Positions 1 to 8,184 of a DNA stretch of 64,000 bases are shown here, piece by piece (the first letter of the stretch is position 1; every line of letters starts with the position of its first letter). Source of the stretch: Candidatus Zixiibacteriota bacterium (GTDB taxonomy: Bacteria > Zixibacteria > MSB-5A5 > GN15 > FEB-12). The position numbers and the translations under genes were made by a program. The stretch is taken from positions 1,717,333 through 1,781,332 of the forward strand of contig CP070777.1 in NCBI GenBank assembly GCA_020346225.1, given 5' to 3'. The notes beneath the pieces were generated by a model. It did no database searches. It was not told where the DNA came from and saw nothing but the letters and a program-made list of their open reading frames with translations.

Positions 1-416
1 TGCTGCCTGACGGTATCGAAAAGACGCCACCGCACCCGCAGCTTATCTCCCGGAAACTCCGCCTCCAGCCTCACCAGGATATCCGCCCCCAGGCGCCGCC
101 AGCCCAGTACCGTCAGTTCGTTGATTTCGTAGGTCTTGAGGTAAAAACTGTCTATCGGGATCAACTCGAAGTCGGCGTAGAAGTCCAGGTCGCTCCGGAC
201 GATGCGGGTGGCGTAGTCCATCAGCACCGAATCGTCATGCGTGATATACCGATTGCCGATATACCTCATGTCGTCGACACCGATGGGTGTCGCCTGGTAT
301 TCGCCGGATATGGTGTCGAAGAAGATGTTGCGAACTTCATCACCCATCTGGGCGGATGCCGTTGAATAAAAAAGAAAGAAGCCGATTACTAAAGCCAGAC
401 GAACGCGCAATGACAT
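1..416 (-). CDS. tolB: TolB N-terminal part (truncated by window edge)
   Basis: This reading frame starts at an ATG whose first base is 416 and runs off the left edge with no stop, giving about 138 residues. It opens with a hydrophobic signal peptide ending near Ala-Ser-Ala. The following segment (MDYATRIVRSDLDFY, then LTVLGWRRLGADILV) matches the TolB amino-terminal domain, the periplasmic part that in known Tol-Pal systems contacts TolA. It follows the tolQ, tolR and tolA-like genes on the same strand, and its ATG lies just 5 bases past the tolA-like stop, which supports the call. The beta-propeller half lies outside the window. I see no defect in the visible part. Confidence 0.85.
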   Translation of the reverse strand, partial: MSLRVRLALVIGFFLFYSTASAQMGDEVRNIFFDTISGEYQATPIGVDDMRYIGNRYITHDDSVLMDYATRIVRSDLDFYADFELIPIDSFYLKTYEINELTVLGWRRLGADILVRLEAEFPGDKLRVRWRLFDTVRQ

Positions 417-421
417 GACAT

Positions 422-1108
422 CTACCTCGATGTATTGGTGAAAGGTACCGTTATACCGATTATCTCCTCCCGGAACTCGCGGGGCAGCGGCGGAAACGGC
501 GCCGACTGCTCTATCGCCGCCGTACAAACCCGATCGAAAGCCGGTATGCCGGAAGACTGTTCCACCCTCAGCTCTATCAGGCGCCCGGAGCGAATCACCT
601 GAAAATACACAACGCACACCACCCGGCCGTCGATAACAACGGTGTTGCGGAAATTTCCGGCGATCTTGTTGAAGGCCTGAGTGAACCAGTAGGGGTAGTC
701 GAAGGAGGCGTTATCGATCGTGGCACTTCCGAACGGCGAACCGGCACCCGGCGAAGAAACGTCGACCTCCTTTTTGCCGTTGCCGGAAACCTTGGCTCCG
801 GCGTCCAATCGGGCCGGCTTGTCCGTCTTCGCCCGCTTGGGTTTTTCGACCTTGGCCGGCTGTTTGACCGTAGTCGGGTCATCAATGGGTATCTCGGGGG
901 TAGCTTCCTCAATCGCCTCGGGGATCTGTACCGGCTCAATCGCGACCGGCTCGGCGGCCGGCGGCGAAAAACCCGGCATGGCCACGGCCCTTATCCTGAT
1001 TACTTCGCCGTAATCGAATTTGCCGGCCGTGTCAAAGGGGGACGACATGACGGCCACCCCGAAAACAACCAGGTGTAAAACCAGCGACAGTACGATTTCG
1101 CGCTTCAT
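422..1108 (-). CDS. tolA: TonB/TolA-like energy transducer
   Basis: The 228-residue protein has one N-terminal membrane anchor (about residues 5-22), a proline-rich, charged periplasmic linker (about 45-110) with repeated Pro-Glu, Pro-Lys and Pro-Val pairs, and a C-terminal TonB/TolA-type domain (about 135-225) ending in the typical partner-binding region. In known Tol systems TolA spans the periplasm and transmits proton-motive force from TolQR to TolB and Pal. Position between tolR and tolB argues for TolA function, although at sequence level the C-terminal domain could equally be called TonB family. It lies 5 bases downstream of tolR, so it is cotranscribed. Confidence 0.8.
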   Translation of the reverse strand: MKREIVLSLVLHLVVFGVAVMSSPFDTAGKFDYGEVIRIRAVAMPGFSPPAAEPVAIEPVQIPEAIEEATPEIPIDDPTTVKQPAKVEKPKRAKTDKPARLDAGAKVSGNGKKEVDVSSPGAGSPFGSATIDNASFDYPYWFTQAFNKIAGNFRNTVVIDGRVVCVVYFQVIRSGRLIELRVEQSSGIPAFDRVCTAAIEQSAPFPPLPREFREEIIGITVPFTNTSR

Positions 1109-1113
1109 ACCGG

Positions 1114-1551
1114 TTACCTCCGGCTCGGGCCGCTTGCCGCCTCCTCTTCGCGACCCGTCACCAGACCGATATCTTCAATGCCGGTCTCTTTGATGAGGGC
1201 GATTACCCGGATGGCGGTGCCGTAGGGCACCAGTGAATCGGCGCGCAGGTAAACCGAGGAAACATTCTTGGCCCGGAGTTCGCTGACCAGGTTGTCTTCG
1301 AAATTGTCCAGCCGCGACCAAACGTCATTTATATATATACCGCTCTTTTCGTCGATGGTGACCACCACCCCTTCGGCCTCCTCGCTGATGGCGGCCGCCC
1401 TTGTCTGCGGCAGGTTCACCTCGATTCCCGACTGCAGAAGGGGCGCCGAGATCATGAATATTATAAGGAGGACCAGGACCACGTCGACCAGATTGGCAAT
1501 GTTGATATCGGCCAGCGCCCGGTATGTTCTCTGACGCCTTCGCGGCATCAC
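1114..1551 (-). CDS. tolR: TolR/ExbD biopolymer transport protein
   Basis: This 145-residue protein has the ExbD/TolR layout: a short basic cytoplasmic start, one membrane helix (about residues 18-38, IANLVDVVLVLLIIFMIS) carrying the conserved aspartate at about position 23 used for proton conduction, then a periplasmic domain of about 100 residues. Its ATG overlaps the tolQ stop by four bases (ATGA), indicating translational coupling. With TolQ it should form the proton channel and motor in the inner membrane that energises the TolA-like protein. The assignment to Tol rather than Exb rests on the neighbouring TolB. Confidence 0.9.
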   Translation of the reverse strand: MMPRRRQRTYRALADINIANLVDVVLVLLIIFMISAPLLQSGIEVNLPQTRAAAISEEAEGVVVTIDEKSGIYINDVWSRLDNFEDNLVSELRAKNVSSVYLRADSLVPYGTAIRVIALIKETGIEDIGLVTGREEEAASGPSRR

Positions 1552-2264
1552 TGAACCTCTTTCTTGGCCTTGGCGATGAAGCTTAAGATGAAATTGTTGG
1601 CGAAATCGTTAATGAACTTCAGTTTGTTGTTGGCCCAGTTGAAGGCGATGACGGCCGGAATGGCCGCCCCCAGGCCGACGATCGTTGCCAGCAAAGCCTC
1701 GGCGATGCCCGGAGCAACCACCGCCAGCGAGGCCGAGCCGCGCTCTCCGATCGCCCAGAAAGACTCCATGATGCCGACGACGGTACCCAGAAGACCCATA
1801 AACGGCGCCGAGTTCGCGGTGCTGGCCAGGAAGATGACTTTTTTTTCCAGAATACCCATCTGCTCCGCCAGACTCTTCTCCATGGTCATCTCCACGACCT
1901 CGAAATCATCGTTGTCCAGCCGGTGAACTTTCTCCTGCAGGGCACCGCCCTGGTTCTTTTTGTCCCACAACTCCGTCATCTCCGAGTACCCGGCTAGATA
2001 GATTTTCGATACGGGCGAATTGCCGGCCGACTTGGCCTGGCCAACGGAGTCGGCAATCGAACGCGCTCTTTCAAAACTCTGCACAAATCGCAGGTTATCT
2101 GCCTCCACCGTTCGATATTGCCGCCATTTGTGAAATATGATGACCCACGAGACTATCGACATAAAGGTAAGCACGCAAAGTATGAACAGGCCGAAAGCCG
2201 ACGTGCTGCCGACAATTTTCCACAGCGATCCTGAGAAAATACCTGCTAAGGTTAACTCGTTCAT
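1548..2264 (-). CDS. tolQ: TolQ/ExbB/MotA-family proton channel subunit
   Basis: The 238-residue protein shows three hydrophobic segments (about 18-42, 145-168 and 185-210) and the family signature around residues 150-215, with small residues and a conserved Thr in the last helices (TANSAPFMGLLGTVVGIM, then LATIVGLGAAIPAV). TolQ pentamers surround a TolR dimer and convert proton flow into movement of the TolA-like transducer. It is the first gene of the tol operon and has a sigma70-like promoter about 80 bases upstream. Confidence 0.9.
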   Translation of the reverse strand: MNELTLAGIFSGSLWKIVGSTSAFGLFILCVLTFMSIVSWVIIFHKWRQYRTVEADNLRFVQSFERARSIADSVGQAKSAGNSPVSKIYLAGYSEMTELWDKKNQGGALQEKVHRLDNDDFEVVEMTMEKSLAEQMGILEKKVIFLASTANSAPFMGLLGTVVGIMESFWAIGERGSASLAVVAPGIAEALLATIVGLGAAIPAVIAFNWANNKLKFINDFANNFILSFIAKAKKEVQ

Positions 2265-2344
2265 ATCGTTTTCTACACCCGATCAGTATAAAAGTTACAG
2301 CCGGTACCGCCGAAAAAGCGGAAAATTCACCACATAAGCTTGGA

Positions 2345-2373
2345 AAAATACATGCCCATAAGTACTACGTCAA
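2345..2373 (-). promoter_or_regulatory. Predicted sigma70-type promoter of the tol operon
   Basis: Reading on the minus strand, TTGACG (2373-2368) is followed after 17 bases by TATTTT (2350-2345). It lies about 80 bases upstream of tolQ and faces the operon. No operator-like repeat was seen. The prediction rests on hexamer match and spacing only. Confidence 0.5.
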
Positions 2374-2422
2374 CAAAAATAGACTTCCCCGAACTGCAGT
2401 CGGAATTGCCAAAACATTATGC

Positions 2423-2452
2423 TTGACAGAAAGTTTGTGACTGGTTTTGTTA
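2423..2452 (+). promoter_or_regulatory. Possible promoter of the small lipoprotein gene
   Basis: TTGACA at 2423-2428 matches the -35 consensus exactly. The -10 element is poor (TTTGTT at 17 bases or TTGTTA at 18 bases spacing). It is about 40 bases upstream of the start codon of the following lipoprotein gene and diverges from the tol promoter. Confidence 0.4.
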
Positions 2453-2493
2453 ACGGCGTTAAATCGATCCAAACTTAAGGGAGAGGAGTTCCG

Positions 2494-2697
2494 ATGAAGA
2501 AACTTCTGGTACTTCTAATGGTTGTGGTTCTGGCCGTAGCCCTGCTGACGAGCTGTGGCCAGAAGGCGGAGGAGGAAACCGACAAGGTGCCGGCTGAAGT
2601 TCAGCAGGCCGAGCAGATGGACACCACGCGGATGGATTCGGCGGCGATGGACACCACTGCCGCGGACACCATGGAAGCACCGGCCGACAGCATGTAG
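2494..2697 (+). CDS. Small putative lipoprotein
   Basis: This 67-residue protein has a lipoprotein signal: basic Met-Lys-Lys, a leucine/valine-rich core and a lipobox (LLTSC, Cys at about 21). The mature part is only about 47 residues, acidic, and built from Met-Asp-Thr/Ser-rich short repeats (MDTT, MDSA, MDTT, DTME) with no cysteine after the lipid anchor. A strong ribosome site (GGGAGAGGAG) precedes the ATG and a terminator follows directly, so it is probably a single-gene transcript. I do not recognise a family; small acidic lipoproteins of this kind are common and mostly uncharacterised. Function unknown. Confidence 0.7.
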   Translation: MKKLLVLLMVVVLAVALLTSCGQKAEEETDKVPAEVQQAEQMDTTRMDSAAMDTTAADTMEAPADSM

Positions 2698-2711
2698 GCC
2701 CTGTGCCAGAT

Positions 2712-2746
2712 AAAAAAGCCTCCCGACACGCCGGGAGGCTTTTTTT
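2712..2746. terminator. Rho-independent terminator, bidirectional
   Basis: GCCTCCCG (2718-2725) pairs with CGGGAGGC (2732-2739) around a 6-base loop. It is flanked by an A-run on the left and a T-run on the right, so it can end both the rightward lipoprotein transcript and the leftward transcript ending at 2764. Confidence 0.9.
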
Positions 2747-2763
2747 GTCAGCTTCTGACGTGA

Positions 2764-3894
2764 TTACCTGCTCTCGATGGTTTCGACGTTGGCTCGCGGT
2801 ACTATCGCCCGCTGGCCATCCTCAAACTCCACCTGAAGAACGCGCGCCTTCGATTCCGATTCCAGCACCTGAAGCTGGGGGGGAAGCTCGGTAACCTTGC
2901 CCAGCCGGCCGAAATAGGGGTGCCGAATTACCCGCACCGGCGAACCGATTGCCAGACCCTGCATTGAAGCGGCCGCTTCGGCTTCGGCAGCCGAAGCCTG
3001 GTCTTCGACCGGTATCACCAGTTCCGGCCGGATAACGCCGGCCCGAATCTGGGTAGCCCCGTTAATGCAGGCCATTTTACCCTCGTTTTCCCCAAGCAGG
3101 TCAAAGGTTTTTCGGGCCATGTTGATTTGTCCGAAACCCTCGGTTACCACCAGGGTCACGCCGATTTCCTCTGAGCCGGTAATGGCCACGCCGATATCGT
3201 AGCCGAGGAAGTCCCTCAGATCTTTGTCATCGAAACCACCCACGACTATCCCCTTAACGCCGATTCGGGCTGCCTTCTTGATGGCATCGGCCGTAACCAG
3301 AGAACCGCCGACGATCACTTTGTCCTTCATGCTGTCGACGATGAGGTCGTCGGTTAGAACCTGAGTGTTATTGGAAACCGACGTTTGAAGCGTTCCTGAG
3401 GTTTCACCGCCGATGCCGAAAATGCCCTGGACGAACGCCGCCATACACTGAACGACCACTCCCTCCTCGGGCACCACTTCGGTTACTTCGCCGCGCAGGT
3501 ACGCCTTAACCTCGACCGGAATAGGGTGGCCGCGCTGGAGAACCTGGCCGGTGACACTGGATATGGATTCCAGCGTCCCGTCAATGGTGGCCTGGCAGGG
3601 GCTGGAAAACCATTTGATGATCGATTTCTTCAGGGCGATGGTTTCTCCCTCTTTGATCGGGTCGCCCTCCTTCTTGAGCATCACCTCACTCATGTCTTCC
3701 GGCGGTATACCCAGCTTGTTGGCTACATTGAGGGGGACCACGTTGCCGGGAAGGTGCGTCCGCGCCACCACATCGTCCGGGTTGACTCTGTCACCCACCT
3801 TCACGATAACCTCACCCTTCAGGGGCAGAATCCGGCGTTTTACCACCAGCAACTGCTCGGTGACTTTCAGACCCGGTGTATATGCATGTGCCAT
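2764..3894 (-). CDS. Conserved barrel-sandwich-hybrid protein with KOW-like C-terminus, in GlmL-like operon
   Basis: The start is set at the ATG at 3894 (MAHAYTPGLKV), which lies 23 bases after the upstream stop; a longer frame to 4002 would overlap the upstream gene. The 376-residue protein begins with two beta-rich stretches resembling barrel-sandwich-hybrid or RnfC/biotinyl-like folds (about 10-60 and 80-150, with GEVIVKVGDRV and PIKEGETI). The middle is glycine-rich alpha/beta (about 190-270, including KVIVGGSLVTADAI and GVKGIVVGGFDDKD). The C-terminal 60 residues resemble a KOW-type small barrel (GSPVRVIRHPYFGRLGKV). It has no signal peptide or membrane helix. It shares an operon with a GlmL-like protein. 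Function unknown; a scaffold or binding role is only a guess. Confidence 0.7.
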   Translation of the reverse strand: MAHAYTPGLKVTEQLLVVKRRILPLKGEVIVKVGDRVNPDDVVARTHLPGNVVPLNVANKLGIPPEDMSEVMLKKEGDPIKEGETIALKKSIIKWFSSPCQATIDGTLESISSVTGQVLQRGHPIPVEVKAYLRGEVTEVVPEEGVVVQCMAAFVQGIFGIGGETSGTLQTSVSNNTQVLTDDLIVDSMKDKVIVGGSLVTADAIKKAARIGVKGIVVGGFDDKDLRDFLGYDIGVAITGSEEIGVTLVVTEGFGQINMARKTFDLLGENEGKMACINGATQIRAGVIRPELVIPVEDQASAAEAEAAASMQGLAIGSPVRVIRHPYFGRLGKVTELPPQLQVLESESKARVLQVEFEDGQRAIVPRANVETIESR

Positions 3895-3917
3895 TCGATT
3901 ATCCCTATCTGAGACTG

Positions 3918-4676
3918 CTATTTCGACTTTCTCAATTTCGTCACAGCTACAATCAAGATGATCAAAACAAAGACGGCGATGCTCAGGTAAAGTACCGTCC
4001 AAGACCGCTCGGTCAGAATATTTCCCTCTTCATCTGTCTTGATATCGGCTACCCTGAGTTGCTCGCGCGGAATCTTGCTCTTGATGTCCTCAGTGCTGAA
4101 GGAAGCCGCGATATCGCTGAAAACAGCTTTGCTCTGCTCGAACAGCGAATCGGTCGAGTAGAAATAGAAGGTGGCAATCCCCCGGTCGTAAAATTTCCAC
4201 ATGACCAGATTCTTCTTGTAAGCTTCCTGGCCCTGGTATATTTCATTCAGCACCGTCACCACTTGGTTGGCCCGGTCGTAGCTGGGGGTGTTTGATTTGA
4301 GGTCGGCCAGGAAACCGCCGGTCTCCATGTAGCTGATGTCGCCTTTGAAGCTCTCGCTCAGTTCGCTCAGGACGGAGTCAATCTGCTGCTGGTTCAACTG
4401 TCCGACCGTGTCCACGGTGAGAAAGAGGTAGTTTCCCTCGTGGAACGGGCCCGAAGTTTTCGGGGCAAACACGGCGTCATATCGGTACATCTCCGGACGG
4501 GCGTTGCTCGCATATAGATACAAGTCGGCGGTGTTGTAATCGATCTGCTCCCAGTTATCCGGGAAGGTTAAGTAGAACTTGCCGGCCAGGCTCACGTATG
4601 TGCCGGCCGCGGAGCCGGCGGCACCGATGAGCACCATCAAACCTGAAACAATAATGAGTCTTAAGATCTTTTGCAT
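3918..4676 (-). CDS. Periplasmic protein with C-terminal membrane anchor
   Basis: The ATG at 4676 is preferred because AGGTGG sits 7 bases upstream. A GTG at 4697 overlapping the previous stop is the alternative. The 252-residue protein has an N-terminal signal or anchor (about 1-23), a soluble domain of about 185 residues with no cysteine, and a single strong membrane helix near the end (TVLYLSIAVFVLIILIVAV) followed by a basic tail, so the domain should face the periplasm. It sits between the GlmL-like gene and the barrel-sandwich gene with almost no spacing. I recognise no family; it may connect cytoplasmic partners to the membrane system encoded divergently. Confidence 0.7.
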   Translation of the reverse strand: MQKILRLIIVSGLMVLIGAAGSAAGTYVSLAGKFYLTFPDNWEQIDYNTADLYLYASNARPEMYRYDAVFAPKTSGPFHEGNYLFLTVDTVGQLNQQQIDSVLSELSESFKGDISYMETGGFLADLKSNTPSYDRANQVVTVLNEIYQGQEAYKKNLVMWKFYDRGIATFYFYSTDSLFEQSKAVFSDIAASFSTEDIKSKIPREQLRVADIKTDEEGNILTERSWTVLYLSIAVFVLIILIVAVTKLRKSK

Positions 4677-4693
4677 AAATAAACCACCTTCGT

Positions 4694-6544
4694 TCACAAT
4701 TTATCGGCGGGGTAGATGTTCAGTTCCGTCATCCACTTCTTGAGGTATGTAACGCGGTCATCTTCGCTCAGGGTGGAGAGATCGAAGGGGCGTCCCCGGC
4801 CGTCAAGAACGATACCGACCACGCCGCCGTGCAGTTCCTTCACCACCTTGTTACCCTTGCCGGCACCGACATCGAAGCCCCGCTCCGGCTCCAAAGTGGC
4901 TCTGGCGGTCATCGGAAGGCCGTTTTCCTGAAGTCCCAGTTCGAAACGTTTCATCTCCAGATACTCCAGTGTACCGGAGACCGGTCCGCCCGGCAACTCG
5001 ATGCTGTATTTGAGTACCGGACCCGCCTTCTTGGTGGTGCCGGACGGCGCCACGCACGTGCCCAGGTGGATGAGGCAGTCTTTTTCGAATACCTCCGTGG
5101 CCGCCTGCGCCTGCACCTCGGTTAGAACGCCCAGCTGCGGCATCATGAAGATGGAATCGACCGCCAGCCGGGTCACGCCTTCGGGAAGGAAGGCATCGAT
5201 CATCATCAGGGCCGATTGCTGACGACGTGGTGCGTGAGACAAAACGCCGCCCGAACCGATCAACATATCCAGCGTCATCATGTTAACGATGGTGGCTCCC
5301 GAGGCCGACTGGTCGAAAGCATCAGCGATAGTTCGCTGCTGCTGCACCCCTTTGAGAACGGTGGCGAAATTCTTGTGCTGGATTAAAGCCAGCCGGAGAG
5401 CTTCCTTGGCGATAGCCTGCTCGAATATCAGCTCTTCCATTGACTGGGGGATGGTCGTCGGGCGAATCATCTTGTTCTTGACGCGGTTCCGCAGGTCACG
5501 CTCGTCCATCTTGAACGGCACCCAGCGCATTACCATCGGCAGCGTCGCTTCCGCGAACACGTTTGAGATCGAGTACGACATGCCCAGGTTCGCCGAAACC
5601 GTGCGGTTGAACACCGGGGTCTCACTATCCGGGCGGAAGACTGAAAAGACATCGGTGGTCGCCCCGCCGATATCGACACCGACAGCCTCGATACCGTATT
5701 TATTGGCAATGGTCTGGATAATCAGGCCTACCGCGGCGGGCGTTGGCATGATGGGAGCATCCGTCCACGACATCAGCTTCCTGTAACCGGGAGCCTGAGC
5801 CATAACGTGTTCCATGAACAGCTCGTGGATTTCCTCACGAGCCGGGCCCAGGTTCTCTCGCTCCAGAACCGGCCTGAGATTGGCCACCGTTTTGAGATCA
5901 ACTTTGTCGGCCAGGGTATCGTGGACCAGCGTCGCGGCTTCCTTGTTGCCGGCGTATATGATCGGCAACTGATAGCTGGAGCCGAGACGCGGCTTCGGGT
6001 CAGCCGCGGATATCAGCTCCGCTATCTCAACCACGTGGGTCATGGTGCCGCCATCGATTCCGCCGGACAGCAGAATCATGTCCGGCCGCAAGGCCCGGAT
6101 ACGCTCTATCTGCTGGTGGGGGAGACGCTTATCGTTGGAAGCGATCACGTCCATGACGATCGCTCCGGCGCCCAGCGCCGCCCGCTCGGCCGATTCGGCC
6201 GTCATCGAGCGCACCACCCCCGCCACCATCATCTGAAGGCCGCCGCCGGCCGATGAAGTCGAAATGTAAACGTCGGTGCCGGTCTTCCCCTGGCTGGGAG
6301 AAATGAAACGCCCGTTCTCGTCCAGCAGCTTGCGCCCGGATAATTCTTCCACCTCTGCCACGGCGTTAAGCGCACCCATGGTGACGTCCTCAAAAGGAGC
6401 CTCGACGGTGGTGGGAGCTTCACCTCTTACTATCAATCGAAATTCGCCGTTGATGTATTCGATCAGGATTGCCTTGGTTGTGGTCGATCCACAGTCAGTC
6501 GCAACGATTACCTTGATATCATCAGGATTTTCGAACCTTGCCAT
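4694..6544 (-). CDS. GlmL/MutL-like ASKHA-superfamily protein
   Basis: This 616-residue protein has the ASKHA ATPase signatures of the glutamate-mutase accessory family GlmL/MutL: a first phosphate loop at about 15-25 (ATDCGSTTTKA), LLSGGIDGGT at about 158-167, and a second phosphate motif at about 289-298 (GVDIGGATTD). GlmL is thought to act with the B12-dependent glutamate mutase GlmS/GlmE, but neither subunit is nearby, and this protein is clearly longer than typical clostridial GlmL (about 460 residues). The operon instead contains a periplasmic anchored protein and a barrel-sandwich protein, and a triplicated membrane cassette diverges from it. A mutase-independent ATPase role is inferred. 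It is probably soluble and cytoplasmic. Confidence 0.85.
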   Translation of the reverse strand: MARFENPDDIKVIVATDCGSTTTKAILIEYINGEFRLIVRGEAPTTVEAPFEDVTMGALNAVAEVEELSGRKLLDENGRFISPSQGKTGTDVYISTSSAGGGLQMMVAGVVRSMTAESAERAALGAGAIVMDVIASNDKRLPHQQIERIRALRPDMILLSGGIDGGTMTHVVEIAELISAADPKPRLGSSYQLPIIYAGNKEAATLVHDTLADKVDLKTVANLRPVLERENLGPAREEIHELFMEHVMAQAPGYRKLMSWTDAPIMPTPAAVGLIIQTIANKYGIEAVGVDIGGATTDVFSVFRPDSETPVFNRTVSANLGMSYSISNVFAEATLPMVMRWVPFKMDERDLRNRVKNKMIRPTTIPQSMEELIFEQAIAKEALRLALIQHKNFATVLKGVQQQRTIADAFDQSASGATIVNMMTLDMLIGSGGVLSHAPRRQQSALMMIDAFLPEGVTRLAVDSIFMMPQLGVLTEVQAQAATEVFEKDCLIHLGTCVAPSGTTKKAGPVLKYSIELPGGPVSGTLEYLEMKRFELGLQENGLPMTARATLEPERGFDVGAGKGNKVVKELHGGVVGIVLDGRGRPFDLSTLSEDDRVTYLKKWMTELNIYPADKL

Positions 6545-6614
6545 TTAATCTACCCGTATATTAGACTTTAGCCTTTGTCGGTTTGTACTATCTCTCACTA
6601 CAATAATGAGATAA

Positions 6615-6638
6615 GCGGCTCTTCGCCGGCCGAGCCGC
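6615..6638. promoter_or_regulatory. GC-rich hairpin in the divergent intergenic region
   Basis: GCGGCTC (6615-6621) pairs perfectly with GAGCCGC (6632-6638) over a 10-base loop. It sits at the predicted transcription start of the GlmL-like operon and could be an operator or a 5' UTR structure. No T-run follows, so it is not a canonical terminator. Confidence 0.45.
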
Positions 6639-6639
6639 C

Positions 6640-6668
6640 ATTATAATATATCGCCCTCGGATTGTAAA
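6640..6668 (-). promoter_or_regulatory. Predicted sigma70 promoter of the GlmL-like operon
   Basis: On the minus strand TTTACA (6668-6663) is followed after 17 bases by TATAAT (6645-6640), a perfect -10 element. It is about 95 bases upstream of the GlmL-like start codon. Confidence 0.75.
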
Positions 6669-6719
6669 GACCCTTTTTCCCCGCGGCCATTGCTCTCGCT
6701 ATGGGCGGGCATTTTTCGC

Positions 6720-6748
6720 TTGACTTGAAAAAAGGCCACGGGTAGATT
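6720..6748 (+). promoter_or_regulatory. Predicted sigma70 promoter of the triplicated cassette operon
   Basis: TTGACT (6720-6725), a 17-base spacer and TAGATT (6743-6748). It points into the twelve-gene operon and would give a leader of about 140 bases. It lies about 50 bases from, and back to back with, the GlmL-like operon promoter, so the two may be co-regulated. Confidence 0.65.
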
Positions 6749-6895
6749 GGCACTTAATTGTTCCACATTCGGATGCCGTCAGCAGCAATAATTGTCAGGC
6801 TGCCCAAAGACATTGGACATTCCGGTATTCTCAAACGTTTATGGTACTTGTAGCCTCCGGCTGACCACCAGGCCCGAAAGACAAGGACAGAGCAT

Positions 6896-8182
6896 TTGAA
6901 GAGAACTTGCCCAACTCGCCCTGAGCTATCAAGCCGGCAATTCAAATCCCTGCTCGCGGCAGCCGCACTTTTACTGATATTCCCCGGCAGTTTATTGGCC
7001 CAGCAAACCTTCGTCCAAACGGATACGATCACATCCGCTGACACGCTGGGGGTCCAGTACACGCCGGCCCCTCCTCAAAATGTAGTCGCCATGGATACCC
7101 CCAACGACGGGGGCGGATCCATAATCATAACCTGGGGCCCCTCTCCCGATGACTTTGACGGCGGTAAGGTTAAACTGTATAGAATCTTGCGAGCAGAGTA
7201 CAACGGTGGCCAACCGGGTGAATTTACGGAAGTGGGGGATGTTCCGTCCGGAAAAGCGGAGTACGAAAACGAAGACGGTAATACCACTGACGACATCATG
7301 TATCTTTATAGGGTCATGGCCGTCAACCGGATGACTAATGAAGCGGGGGAAATTGAGGAATATACATCCGAGTCGCCAGCCACCGACCCGGTCACCTCAT
7401 CCGCCCAGTGGTTCGACTCAAGGCGTATCAACGCCCTGGTCGGTGTTATTCTCCTGTGCTCCTTCATAATCTATTTCATTCAGCAGGCGAGGGCCGGTAA
7501 GGAGCTCTATATCCGGAAGATTGCCGGTATGGAAGCTGTCGATGAAGCCGTCGGCCGGGCCACCGAAATGGGACGCAGCATCTATTATGTCTCGGGTCTG
7601 GGCGACATGGACAACATGCAGACCATTGCGTCCATGACGATTCTCGGCCGCGTTGCGGAGCTGGCCGCGCAGTATGAAACCCATTTGGCGGTGCCTGTCT
7701 GCCGCTCGCTGGTTATGGTTACCGGCCGCGAAGTGGTCAAAGAGGCCTACTCCAAGGTCGGCCGACCGGATGCGTTTAAACCCGACCAGGTTCACTATTT
7801 AACCGATGATCAGTTCGGATACGCCGCCGCCGTCGACGGCATGTTTGTCCGCGAAAAGCCAGCCACGATCTTCTATATGGGTCAGTTCTTCGCCGAATCG
7901 TTGATTCTGGCGGAAACAGGCAACTCCATTGGAGCTATTCAGATAGCCGGAACGGCTATGCCCGCTCAGCTGCCTTTCTTTGTGGCTGCGTGCGATTACA
8001 CCCTGATAGGGGAGGAGCTGTTTGCGGCTTCGGCTTATCTTTCGCGTGAGCCTAAGCTGCTTGGCTCGCTAAAAGGCCAGGACATCGGCAAAGGTCTTAT
8101 TTTAATAGCTCTGATTGTGGGCATGTTACTGGAAACCTTTGGCATCTGGCAGTTTTCAAACCTCTTTTCGGTGATTGACTGA
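6896..8182 (+). CDS. Cassette 1 protein A: Fn3-TM-DUF6754-like membrane protein
   Basis: The 428-residue protein starts at a TTG with AAGGA about 8 bases upstream; no better in-frame start exists. Order: signal/anchor (about 17-36), fibronectin-III-like domain (about 57-168), membrane helix (178-196), a soluble domain probably in the cytoplasm (200-396), and a final hydrophobic segment (400-424). The soluble domain carries motifs shared with proteins A2 and A3: EAVDEAVGRATEMGR (213-227), GQFFAESLILAETG (329-342), PAQLPFFVAACDYTLIGEEL (356-375) and GSLKGQD (390-396). I believe this domain is what Pfam calls DUF6754, from memory. First gene of a 12-gene operon. No catalytic motif recognised; function unknown. 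Confidence 0.8.
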   Translation: MKRTCPTRPELSSRQFKSLLAAAALLLIFPGSLLAQQTFVQTDTITSADTLGVQYTPAPPQNVVAMDTPNDGGGSIIITWGPSPDDFDGGKVKLYRILRAEYNGGQPGEFTEVGDVPSGKAEYENEDGNTTDDIMYLYRVMAVNRMTNEAGEIEEYTSESPATDPVTSSAQWFDSRRINALVGVILLCSFIIYFIQQARAGKELYIRKIAGMEAVDEAVGRATEMGRSIYYVSGLGDMDNMQTIASMTILGRVAELAAQYETHLAVPVCRSLVMVTGREVVKEAYSKVGRPDAFKPDQVHYLTDDQFGYAAAVDGMFVREKPATIFYMGQFFAESLILAETGNSIGAIQIAGTAMPAQLPFFVAACDYTLIGEELFAASAYLSREPKLLGSLKGQDIGKGLILIALIVGMLLETFGIWQFSNLFSVID

Positions 8183-8184
8183 GT

